This document shows positions 1 to 5,563 of a DNA stretch of 6,057 nucleotides, in pieces. A program made the position numbers and the translations under genes. The first letter of the stretch is position 1. Every line of letters begins with the position of its first letter. The stretch covers positions 1 to 6,057 of the forward strand of contig JAFYGD010000150.1 of NCBI GenBank assembly GCA_017543415.1. Reading direction: 5' to 3'. Under the pieces are notes generated by a model. The model saw only the letters and a list, made by a program, of their open reading frames with translations, was not told the DNA's origin and did no database searches. Source of the stretch: Eubacterium sp. Lineage in GTDB: Bacteria > Bacillota > Clostridia > Oscillospirales > Acutalibacteraceae.

Positions 1-3
1 AAA

Positions 4-43
4 AAATAAATAAAAGCCCTCACACGAGGGCTTTTATTTATTT
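4..43 (-). terminator. Intrinsic terminator of the minus-strand membrane-protein operon
   Basis: A perfect inverted repeat has 18-bp arms (4-21 and 26-43) and a 4-nt loop (22-25). The GC core GAGGGC/GCCCTC is flanked by A/T tracts. Read on the minus strand, the hairpin is followed by a run of six U (positions 6-1), as expected for Rho-independent termination of the gene ending at 38. The stop codon (40-38) lies inside the 5' arm. The A tract on the other side means it could also work on plus-strand transcripts entering from the right, but no plus-strand gene here needs it. Confidence 0.9.
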
Positions 44-751
44 CTTTTTCTTCTTTTTCTTGTTGTATTTTTTGGGTGCGCGGGCTTCCTCTTCCGAAAT
101 TCCGGTAACCCTTTTTATTTCCTGCTCTCTTACCTGAAGTTCGCGGAGTTCACGGCGGTCGTCGGCACGGCGCCAGATGAAATAGGCTATGAATACTCCT
201 GCAATAATATCAAGCAGAATTAACGCAATTAAAATGTTGTTGATTATTTCTTTAATCTTTGCAAGCTTATCCGCAAGCTTAATCAGCGCCATTATCTTAA
301 GCTGTGAGCCGTTGATTGCGGACTTACCCACGGTAAGGGAATCATCATTCTGAAGCTCGTTGCCGTCCTTATCGAAAACCCTGAAAATGTTGAGGTAATC
401 CATAATGTTTTTGGCTTCATCCGGATTAAATCCCGTATTCATTTCAAGCCTTACGTCAAACTTAATACCTTCGCCGTTTTCAAGCTCAATACTGTCAGGC
501 ATAATATAGTTTGCATATTTCATAACGTTTTTGTTCAGCTTGGGTTTTTCCTCATCCTTTTTGAGCAGACTTGACGTAACAATATCCTTTACGCCTTCAA
601 GCTGAACAAAGCCCCACTTAACGGTACCGCAGAGAGCGGTTGCGATAATGAGCAAAATGCTGATAACAATTACAATTTTTTCAAAAACGGTAAGCGGCTG
701 TTTTGGCAGACCGTCTTTTCTTAACTTAACTTCTTTTACTTTTTCAGACAA
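38..751 (-). CDS. Uncharacterised two-helix membrane protein with poly-lysine C-terminus
   Basis: I do not recognise this 237-residue protein. It has a short positively charged N-terminus (residues 1-20), a hydrophobic helix at about 22-44, and a mostly polar region at 45-168 (including a D/E/N-rich part around 85-140). A second helix spans about 169-193, followed by a charged tail that begins RRADDRRELREL and ends in seven lysines (231-237). By the positive-inside rule both ends should be cytoplasmic, with the ~120-residue middle outside. The start is TTG (751-749): GAGGA lies 7 nt upstream, and the next in-frame ATG is far inside at residue 77. It follows the zinc-ribbon membrane gene by 15 nt and shares its promoter and terminator, so the two probably act together. 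No enzymatic motif is visible. It is a convincing gene because of its length, ribosome binding site, operon position and bracketing terminator. Confidence 0.85.
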   Translation of the reverse strand: MSEKVKEVKLRKDGLPKQPLTVFEKIVIVISILLIIATALCGTVKWGFVQLEGVKDIVTSSLLKKDEEKPKLNKNVMKYANYIMPDSIELENGEGIKFDVRLEMNTGFNPDEAKNIMDYLNIFRVFDKDGNELQNDDSLTVGKSAINGSQLKIMALIKLADKLAKIKEIINNILIALILLDIIAGVFIAYFIWRRADDRRELRELQVREQEIKRVTGISEEEARAPKKYNKKKKKKK

Positions 752-758
752 TTTGTTT

Positions 759-763
759 TCCTC
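759..763 (-). promoter_or_regulatory. Ribosome binding site that decides a TTG start
   Basis: On the minus strand the sequence reads GTGAGGAAAACAAATTG. The GAGGA core (763-759) sits 7 nt before the TTG at 751-749, which is optimal spacing. No ATG or GTG at a usable distance competes. The site lies in the 15-nt gap directly after the stop codon (769-767) of the upstream gene, so the downstream gene may be translated partly by ribosomes re-initiating after that stop. Confidence 0.8.
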
Positions 764-766
764 ACG

Positions 767-1684
767 TTATTCTTTATCTTTATTCTTTGCAAGCTTTGCT
801 CTTGCCTCTTCAACGATACGCTTTTGCTCCTCTTCGGCTTTCTTTTCAGCTTCAAGACGGGCTTTTTCCTTTTCTATTTCGGCAAGGCGTTCCTTTTCTT
901 CCTTTGCAGCTTTGCGCGCAAGACGTTCTTCTTCAAGCTGCTCGTGGGATTTTGCGGGAGCCTTTGCTACAAGGATATTTGCTACAAGCGCAACGGTTAA
1001 AAGCGCTATAGCAACAAATATTCCCCACATAATACCTCCGCTTGCGTTGAGCATCGGGAAGTCGCCGAAATTGAAAGCGGTTTCAGCCGGTGCGGTTTTA
1101 CCTGCAAGGGTGAACATTACGCCGCTTACAACAGCGCAGGCAATTGAAAGACAGTCAAATATTACCATAAGCTTTGACTTGGGGTGCTTATTTGTAAACA
1201 GAATCATAAAGAAAGCGATTACAGCCATAAGCAGGCAAAGCACCATGAACAGTATTCCGAGCATTGTATAGGTAACGGGACCGCTGTAATTTTCATATGC
1301 CATATTCTGGAAATACAGCCCTGAATTACCGAAAAAGCTTTTGAAAACATCGATTAGTGATTTACCATCGGTAAAAATGCCTATAACGTCAATGCCGATA
1401 CTTTCACCGTTGCTTTTAAGCGCTGCCCACGGAACGATAAAACCGATAATCGGTATAAACGAAAGAATAATTCTTGCAATTCTTAACTTTGTTCCCCACA
1501 GTGAATAAGCGAACATATTAAGCGTTCTGTAGAACGACGCGAACTTCTTTTCGGCAAGGGCAGCATCCTCTTCAAGCCTTGCTTCCCAGTTGAAGTTGGG
1601 AATACTTACGCCGCAGGATTTACATTCTGCCTTAACGTCGTACCACTTGAGCTTTCTGCCGCAGTTAGGACAGGTACTTGCCAT
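767..1684 (-). CDS. Zinc-ribbon, four-helix membrane protein with C-terminal coiled coil (function unknown)
   Basis: This is a 305-residue protein of unknown function with a clear modular build. A zinc ribbon at the N-terminus has two CxxC knuckles (C5/C8 and C21/C24), of the kind common at the start of Firmicutes membrane proteins. Hydrophobic helices lie at about 67-89, 139-164, 172-195 and 216-240. Residues 245-305 are a highly charged A/E/K/R-rich helix, probably a coiled coil, ending in KNKDKE. Both the ribbon and the coiled coil should be cytoplasmic, and residues 90-138 would form the main outside loop. The ATG start (1684-1682) has AGGAAGG 7 nt upstream and a near-consensus promoter about 30 nt further up. 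It is the first gene of a two-gene operon with the 237-residue two-helix protein. The zinc ribbon may only be structural, and nothing identifies a substrate or a DNA target. Confidence 0.87.
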   Translation of the reverse strand: MASTCPNCGRKLKWYDVKAECKSCGVSIPNFNWEARLEEDAALAEKKFASFYRTLNMFAYSLWGTKLRIARIILSFIPIIGFIVPWAALKSNGESIGIDVIGIFTDGKSLIDVFKSFFGNSGLYFQNMAYENYSGPVTYTMLGILFMVLCLLMAVIAFFMILFTNKHPKSKLMVIFDCLSIACAVVSGVMFTLAGKTAPAETAFNFGDFPMLNASGGIMWGIFVAIALLTVALVANILVAKAPAKSHEQLEEERLARKAAKEEKERLAEIEKEKARLEAEKKAEEEQKRIVEEARAKLAKNKDKE

Positions 1685-1720
1685 AAATACACCTTCCTTG
1701 AAAACATCATAATCAAAACT

Positions 1721-1749
1721 ATTTTATCTTTTTTTACACCCATTGTCAA
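1721..1749 (-). promoter_or_regulatory. Sigma-A-type promoter for the zinc-ribbon membrane operon
   Basis: On the minus strand a perfect -35 box TTGACA (1749-1744) is separated by 17 nt from the -10 box TAAAAT (1726-1721), a 5/6 match. DNA upstream of the -35 (about 1750-1775) is strongly A/T-rich, as in an UP element. Transcription should start near 1714, giving a leader of about 30 nt before the ATG at 1684. This is a strong-looking housekeeping promoter, suggesting the operon is well expressed unless repressed. Confidence 0.8.
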
Positions 1750-1786
1750 TATAAATATAAAGTACTGAATAAAAATGTTTTACACC
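1732..1786. repeat. Spaced direct repeat TTTTACACC in the divergent promoter region
   Basis: The 9-mer TTTTACACC occurs at 1732-1740 and again at 1778-1786, in the same orientation and 46 bp apart. The first copy lies in the spacer between the -35 and -10 boxes of the minus-strand promoter, and the second lies upstream of both promoters. The position would suit a regulator binding site, but 9-mers in A/T-rich DNA can recur by chance and no known operator consensus is matched. Confidence 0.35.
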
Positions 1787-1791
1787 TTAAA

Positions 1792-1813
1792 AAAGTGTTG
1801 ATTTAAACACTTT
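1792..1813. promoter_or_regulatory. Perfect dyad over the -35 region of the symporter promoter (candidate operator)
   Basis: AAAGTGTT (1792-1799) and AACACTTT (1806-1813) are perfect inverted copies around the 6-nt centre GATTTA. The dyad covers the proposed -35 box (1798-1803) of the GPH symporter gene, where a dimeric repressor would block RNA polymerase. No regulator gene lies in the window, so the binding protein is unknown. The arms contain GTGT, as do the reverse-strand copies of the nearby TTTTACACC repeat. Confidence 0.45.
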
Positions 1814-1826
1814 ATTATGATACTAT
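1798..1826 (+). promoter_or_regulatory. Promoter of the GPH symporter gene (extended -10)
   Basis: TTGATT (1798-1803) is followed by a 17-nt spacer and TACTAT (1821-1826). A TG dinucleotide at 1818-1819, one base before the -10, gives the extended -10 pattern TGnTAnnAT. Transcription should start near 1833. That leaves about 37 nt before the TTG start at 1870, but only about 19 nt before the alternative ATG at 1852. The weaker boxes compared with the divergent promoter suit a regulated sugar transporter. Confidence 0.6.
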
Positions 1827-1858
1827 ATTAATGTTATAAACTAAATTTCCTATGAAAC

Positions 1859-1863
1859 GGGGG
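1859..1863 (+). promoter_or_regulatory. GGGGG ribosome binding site favouring a TTG start at 1870
   Basis: Five G (1859-1863) lie 6 nt before an in-frame TTG at 1870-1872. They can pair with the CCUCC of 16S rRNA using one G-U wobble. The ATG at 1852 is preceded by ACTAAATTTCCT and has no Shine-Dalgarno-like sequence. The site therefore argues that translation starts at TTG, six codons after the ATG. Confidence 0.5.
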
Positions 1864-1869
1864 ATTATT

Positions 1870-3411
1870 TTGGCAACTGATGAAATCACCTTGGCTGAAC
1901 AGGAAGAGCTTGAAAAGTTAGCGTATACAAAAAAGAATTACCTTACCCCAAGGGAAATCGCTGCTTACGTTCTTGTTAACTTCGGCCAGAAGAATTTAGG
2001 CCAGTTCACCTCGGCTTTTAAAGAGTTCTTTATGATTCAGTTCCTTAAACTGAATACTACGGCTTATGCAAACATTAACCTTTTTGCAACGATTTACGAC
2101 GCGGTAGACGATACAATTTCGGGACTTATTATTGACCGTACGAGAACGCGCTGGGGACGAGTAAGACCGTTCTTTATTGTTCCCCTTCCCCTATGGCTGA
2201 TAGGCGGTTACATGATGTTCACCGTACCCGGCGACCATATGAGCGCATTTGCAAAAGGCGCGTGGGCAACAATTGCAATTGTTATTTACGGGCTCGGCAT
2301 GAGCTACTTCGGCGCATGGGGACTTATGATTTACAACATAACCCCTAACACGAACGAGCGTAACAACCTTATTACAATTACAAAGTTCTTTGAGCTTTTC
2401 GGCGTTTGGCTTCCTTCGCTTGTACCGGTACTTGTTACGGTGCTTCCCAAAATCAGCCCCAAGTTTACAATGGTAGGCGTTTACAGCGGCTTTGCTTACT
2501 TTATGCTGATTCTTGCAGCGTTCTTTGCGGTTTTCGGCTTCTTTAACATGAGAGAGCGCGTTCCGCTTATGAGCCGTGAGGAAATGAACGAAACCTCCGT
2601 TCTTGAAAGTATTAAGAACATATTTTCAAACAGACCTCTGCTTGTTACAATTCTTGCAGAATTCTTCAATAACTTCAAAGCGGTCGGCGGTTCTTCCGAG
2701 CAGTATTTCTGGCTCAATAACTCCGGTTCGCTTATGAACCAGACGATTTGCGGACTGTTTACGGGTATTCCGAACTACGTTATGGTACCTATTGCGGCTA
2801 AAATGGTTAAAAAGTTCGGCGCAAGGCTTACGGCAATTATTGCCGGCGTATTCGGCTTTGTTGCTTATATGGGACTTTACATAATCGGTTATCACCCCTT
2901 CGGTCAGACCTTTGAACAGAATAAGATTTTCAACCTTGCATTTGTTATATTTGCACTTACAATCTGCGGTCTGCCGAACAAGATTATTCAGGTTGCCAAC
3001 CCTATCCTTACCGCAGAAGCGCTTGACTGGATGGAATGGAAGCACGGTCTTCGTAACGAGGCGCTCGTTACCACCGTACAGGGCTATTTCATTAAGCTTG
3101 CAACCTCTATTACAGGCTGGCTTTCGGGTATGGTTCTTACCTGGATTAACTACATTCCTCTTACCGATTCCCTCGGTAACGCAATTCCGCAGACAGACCC
3201 GAAAATGCTTCAGGGCATATGGACTGTTTTCTGCGTTCTTCCCGCACTTGCAAGAGGGCTTTACGGCATATCCTTTGTTCTCTACCCCATCCACGGAAAG
3301 CTTCAGCAGCAGATGATTGTTGAGCTTGCGGATATACGCGCCGACAGACTTAAAGAGCAGGAAAAGATTAACGCTGCTCAGGCTGCCAAGGGCGTTGGCG
3401 AAGGCGAATAA
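1870..3411 (+). CDS. GPH-family (MelB-like) sugar:cation symporter
   Basis: An inner-membrane secondary transporter of the glycoside-pentoside-hexuronide:cation family, which brings sugars or glycosides into the cell with Na+ or H+. Numbering is from the TTG start (513 residues); the ATG at 1852 would add six. The family signature is plain: DAVDD at 78-82 in helix 2, then D89 and the basic loop RTRTRWGRVRP (90-100) between helices 2 and 3. The late cytoplasmic motif runs D386, W387, W390, K391, G393, R395 and E397. About twelve hydrophobic helices run from residue 28 to 473. A soluble acidic N-terminal leader (1-25) and a charged A/E/K-rich C-tail (about 474-513) flank them. The substrate cannot be read from the sequence, and no glycosidase, kinase or regulator is adjacent, which is unusual for a sugar symporter. 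It is the first gene rightward from the divergent promoter region, 66 nt before hppA. Confidence 0.88.
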   Translation: MATDEITLAEQEELEKLAYTKKNYLTPREIAAYVLVNFGQKNLGQFTSAFKEFFMIQFLKLNTTAYANINLFATIYDAVDDTISGLIIDRTRTRWGRVRPFFIVPLPLWLIGGYMMFTVPGDHMSAFAKGAWATIAIVIYGLGMSYFGAWGLMIYNITPNTNERNNLITITKFFELFGVWLPSLVPVLVTVLPKISPKFTMVGVYSGFAYFMLILAAFFAVFGFFNMRERVPLMSREEMNETSVLESIKNIFSNRPLLVTILAEFFNNFKAVGGSSEQYFWLNNSGSLMNQTICGLFTGIPNYVMVPIAAKMVKKFGARLTAIIAGVFGFVAYMGLYIIGYHPFGQTFEQNKIFNLAFVIFALTICGLPNKIIQVANPILTAEALDWMEWKHGLRNEALVTTVQGYFIKLATSITGWLSGMVLTWINYIPLTDSLGNAIPQTDPKMLQGIWTVFCVLPALARGLYGISFVLYPIHGKLQQQMIVELADIRADRLKEQEKINAAQAAKGVGEGE

Positions 3412-3417
3412 TACGAT

Positions 3418-3460
3418 ATATACGAAGCGGCTCAGCTAACGGGCCGCTCGCGATATTTTT
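3418..3460 (+). terminator. Probable intrinsic terminator or attenuator between the symporter gene and hppA
   Basis: The strong stem AGCGGCTC (3426-3433) pairs with GGGCCGCT (3441-3448), including one U-G pair, around a 7-nt loop. An outer, imperfect helix (3418-3424 with 3451-3456) can extend it to the following T run (3456-3460). The hairpin ends about 17 nt before the hppA start and leaves its ribosome binding site free. The internal loop and short U tract suggest incomplete termination, so some transcripts may read through into hppA. Confidence 0.6.
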
Positions 3461-3477
3461 AAAACAGGAGTATATTT

Positions 3478-5532
3478 ATGTTTAATCTAACAGATATTTT
3501 AATGATTTTAGTACCGATTGCAGGTTTAGGCGCGCTTATTTTTGCGGTAGTACTTGCCGTTATTATGGATAAGCGCGAAATCGGTAACGAAAGAATGAAG
3601 GAAATAAGCACAAATATTGCAAAGGGCGCAAAAGCGTTCCTTTACAGCGAATACAAAATCCTTGTTATATTCGCAGTTGCGCTTTTCATTCTTATTACCG
3701 TTATGATTGACATATGGACGGCGCTTTGCTTTGTTGCAGGCGCGCTGTTTTCAACGCTTGCGGGTTACTTCGGTATGACAGTTGCCACAAAGGCTAACGT
3801 AAGAACCACAAGGGCTGCCGAAAAATCAGGGCTTAACCAGGCTTTAAAGGTTGCCTTTTCGGGCGGCGCAGTTATGGGTATGAGCGTTGTCGGTCTCGGC
3901 GTAATAGGAATAGGCTTGATTTTCTTCGCGCTTAATAAAAAGTATAATCTTGTTGCAGACTCTGCAATGCTGAACATACTTACAGGCTTCAGCCTCGGCG
4001 CTTCTTCGATTGCACTTTTTGCACGTGTTGGCGGCGGTATTTACACAAAGGCTGCTGACGTAGGCGCTGACCTTGTAGGTAAGGTTGAGGCAGGTATTCC
4101 CGAGGACGACCCGAGAAACCCCGCAACAATTGCAGATAACGTTGGCGACAACGTTGGCGACGTTGCAGGCATGGGCGCAGACCTTTTTGAAAGCTATGTT
4201 GGTTCAATCATTTCTGCAATTACTCTTGCATTTGCAACCTTTACGGGTTCAAGCAGAATTGCCGGCGCTGTATTTCCGCTTGCGCTTTGCGCGGTAGGTA
4301 TTGTTGCGGCAATAATTTCAACAATCATTGTTGCAAATTCAAAGGGCAGCGACCCGCAGAAAGCCCTTAACATAGGCGAATACATAACCACATTTATTGT
4401 TATTGCGGCATCGGCGTTTTTAAGCCTTAAGATGCTCGGCGATTTAAACGCTTTCTGGTGCGTACTTTCAGGTCTTATTGTAGGTACGGTTATAGGAAAG
4501 CTTACAGAGGTTTACACCTCGGAAAAATACAAGAGCGTTAAAAACATTGCCGAAAGCTCAAAGACAGGCTCGGCTACAAATATCATCAGCGGTCTTTCCG
4601 TTGGTATGAAATCAACGGCGTTCCCGATTTTATTCATCGGTATAGGTATTCTTGTTTCTTACAAATTCTTCGGTCTTTACGGCATCGCTCTTGCTGCGGT
4701 TGGTATGCTTTCAACAACGGGTATGACGATTGCGGTTGACGCTTACGGACCGATTGCGGATAACGCGGGCGGTATTGCAGAAATGAGCGAGCTCGCTCCC
4801 GAGGTAAGAGAGATTACGGATAAGCTTGACTCAGTAGGAAACACAACCGCTGCTATCGGCAAGGGCTTTGCTATCGGCTCTGCCGCTCTTACGGCGCTTG
4901 CGCTCTTTGCTTCATTTGCACAGACAACGGGCATAAGCAACGGCGGAATGAGCATACTTGACGCTAAGGTTGTAGTAGGCTTATTTATCGGCGGTATGCT
5001 CCCCTTCCTTTTCTCCGCATTTACAATGAGCAGCGTTGGAAAGGCTGCAAACAAGATGATTGAGGAGGTTCGCCGTCAGTTCCGCGAGCTCCCCGGTATT
5101 CTTGAAGGCAAGGATAAACCCGATTATGAAAAATGCGTTTCCATTTCTACCACGGCTGCGCTTCACGAAATGATACTTCCCGGCGTTATGGCTGTTGTTA
5201 CACCGCTTGCGGTAGGCTTCCTGCTCGGCGTTGAGGCGCTTGGCGGACTTCTTGCAGGCTCGCTTGTTTCAGGCGTTATGATGGCTATATTCATGGCAAA
5301 TTCAGGCGGCGCATGGGACAACGCAAAGAAATACATTGAAGGTCTTAAAGACGGAGGCAAAGGCTCCGAAGCTCACAAAGCAGCAGTTGTAGGCGACACC
5401 GTTGGCGACCCGTTCAAGGATACTTCAGGTCCTTCAATCAATATTCTTATTAAGCTTATGACAATCGTTTCGCTTGTATTTGCCGCAACCTTTATGATGG
5501 TAAACGGCGGAAACGGATTCATTAATCTGTAA
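3478..5532 (+). CDS. hppA: K+-dependent membrane-integral pyrophosphatase (ion-pumping)
   Basis: Hydrolyses pyrophosphate in the cytoplasm and uses the energy to pump Na+ and/or H+ out across the membrane. At 684 residues it is full length, with about 16 membrane helices. The catalytic loop begins K191, D194, D198, K202, E204, continues through EDDPRNP (209-215), then D220, D224 and D228, and reaches the ion-gate helix motif DLFESY (235-240). Further conserved sites are D421 and D428, WDNAKK (613-618), and D640, D644, K647 and D648 near the C-terminus. In [10 protein letters not shown] (454-463), alanine 458 occupies the place held by lysine in K+-independent enzymes, and glycine 461 also fits the K+-dependent type. 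Glu238 in the gate helix is seen in Na+-pumping and several prokaryotic H+-pumping enzymes, so the ion is not settled. The ATG has AGGAG (3466-3470) 7 nt upstream. It lies downstream of the sugar symporter and ends at a bidirectional terminator. Confidence 0.97.
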   Translation: MFNLTDILMILVPIAGLGALIFAVVLAVIMDKREIGNERMKEISTNIAKGAKAFLYSEYKILVIFAVALFILITVMIDIWTALCFVAGALFSTLAGYFGMTVATKANVRTTRAAEKSGLNQALKVAFSGGAVMGMSVVGLGVIGIGLIFFALNKKYNLVADSAMLNILTGFSLGASSIALFARVGGGIYTKAADVGADLVGKVEAGIPEDDPRNPATIADNVGDNVGDVAGMGADLFESYVGSIISAITLAFATFTGSSRIAGAVFPLALCAVGIVAAIISTIIVANSKGSDPQKALNIGEYITTFIVIAASAFLSLKMLGDLNAFWCVLSGLIVGTVIGKLTEVYTSEKYKSVKNIAESSKTGSATNIISGLSVGMKSTAFPILFIGIGILVSYKFFGLYGIALAAVGMLSTTGMTIAVDAYGPIADNAGGIAEMSELAPEVREITDKLDSVGNTTAAIGKGFAIGSAALTALALFASFAQTTGISNGGMSILDAKVVVGLFIGGMLPFLFSAFTMSSVGKAANKMIEEVRRQFRELPGILEGKDKPDYEKCVSISTTAALHEMILPGVMAVVTPLAVGFLLGVEALGGLLAGSLVSGVMMAIFMANSGGAWDNAKKYIEGLKDGGKGSEAHKAAVVGDTVGDPFKDTSGPSINILIKLMTIVSLVFAATFMMVNGGNGFINL

Positions 5533-5533
5533 T

Positions 5534-5563
5534 AAAAAAAGCACCCGTCAGGGTGCTTTTTTT
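5534..5563. terminator. Bidirectional intrinsic terminator between hppA and the exonuclease III gene
   Basis: The inverted repeat AAAAAAAGCACCC (5534-5546) and GGGTGCTTTTTTT (5551-5563) surrounds the loop GTCA. A 6-bp GC-rich stem has seven A on one side and seven T on the other, so transcripts from either strand end in a hairpin plus U tract. It starts one base after the hppA stop codon and overlaps the exonuclease stop (5564-5562) by two bases. It serves both converging genes. Confidence 0.93.

Noticed and set aside
648..1271. Plus-strand open frame of about 207 codons
   Set aside because: It lies antisense to the two minus-strand membrane genes, is rich in Ser/Phe/Ala as expected from the complement of their charged coiled-coil codons, and has no ribosome binding site.
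38..1684. Toxin-antitoxin, phage-defence or secretion role for the membrane gene pair
   Set aside because: No nuclease, NTPase, reverse transcriptase, toxin or secretion motif is visible in either protein, and the neighbours are housekeeping genes.
1685..1851. Riboswitch, small RNA or origin-like element in the divergent gap
   Set aside because: The region is A/T-rich, and both predicted leaders are under 40 nt. Beyond the promoters, the dyad and the direct repeat there is no conserved aptamer-like structure or DnaA-box cluster.
2626..3294. Minus-strand open frame of about 222 codons
   Set aside because: It is the antisense shadow of the GPH symporter, whose family motifs and membrane helices are in the plus-strand frame; the predicted product is low in recognisable structure.
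2912..3316. Plus-strand open frame of about 134 codons overlapping the symporter
   Set aside because: It is an out-of-frame shadow with no start signal, and lies wholly inside a well-supported gene.
3395..3422. Possible hppA promoter TTGGCG - 16 nt - TATATA
   Set aside because: The -35 is weak, the spacer is short and it overlaps the end of the symporter gene and the base of the hairpin. It is not strong enough to list as a feature.
4743..5054. Minus-strand open frame of about 103 codons and similar short frames within hppA
   Set aside because: These are antisense shadows of the conserved pyrophosphatase coding sequence, with no promoter or ribosome binding site.
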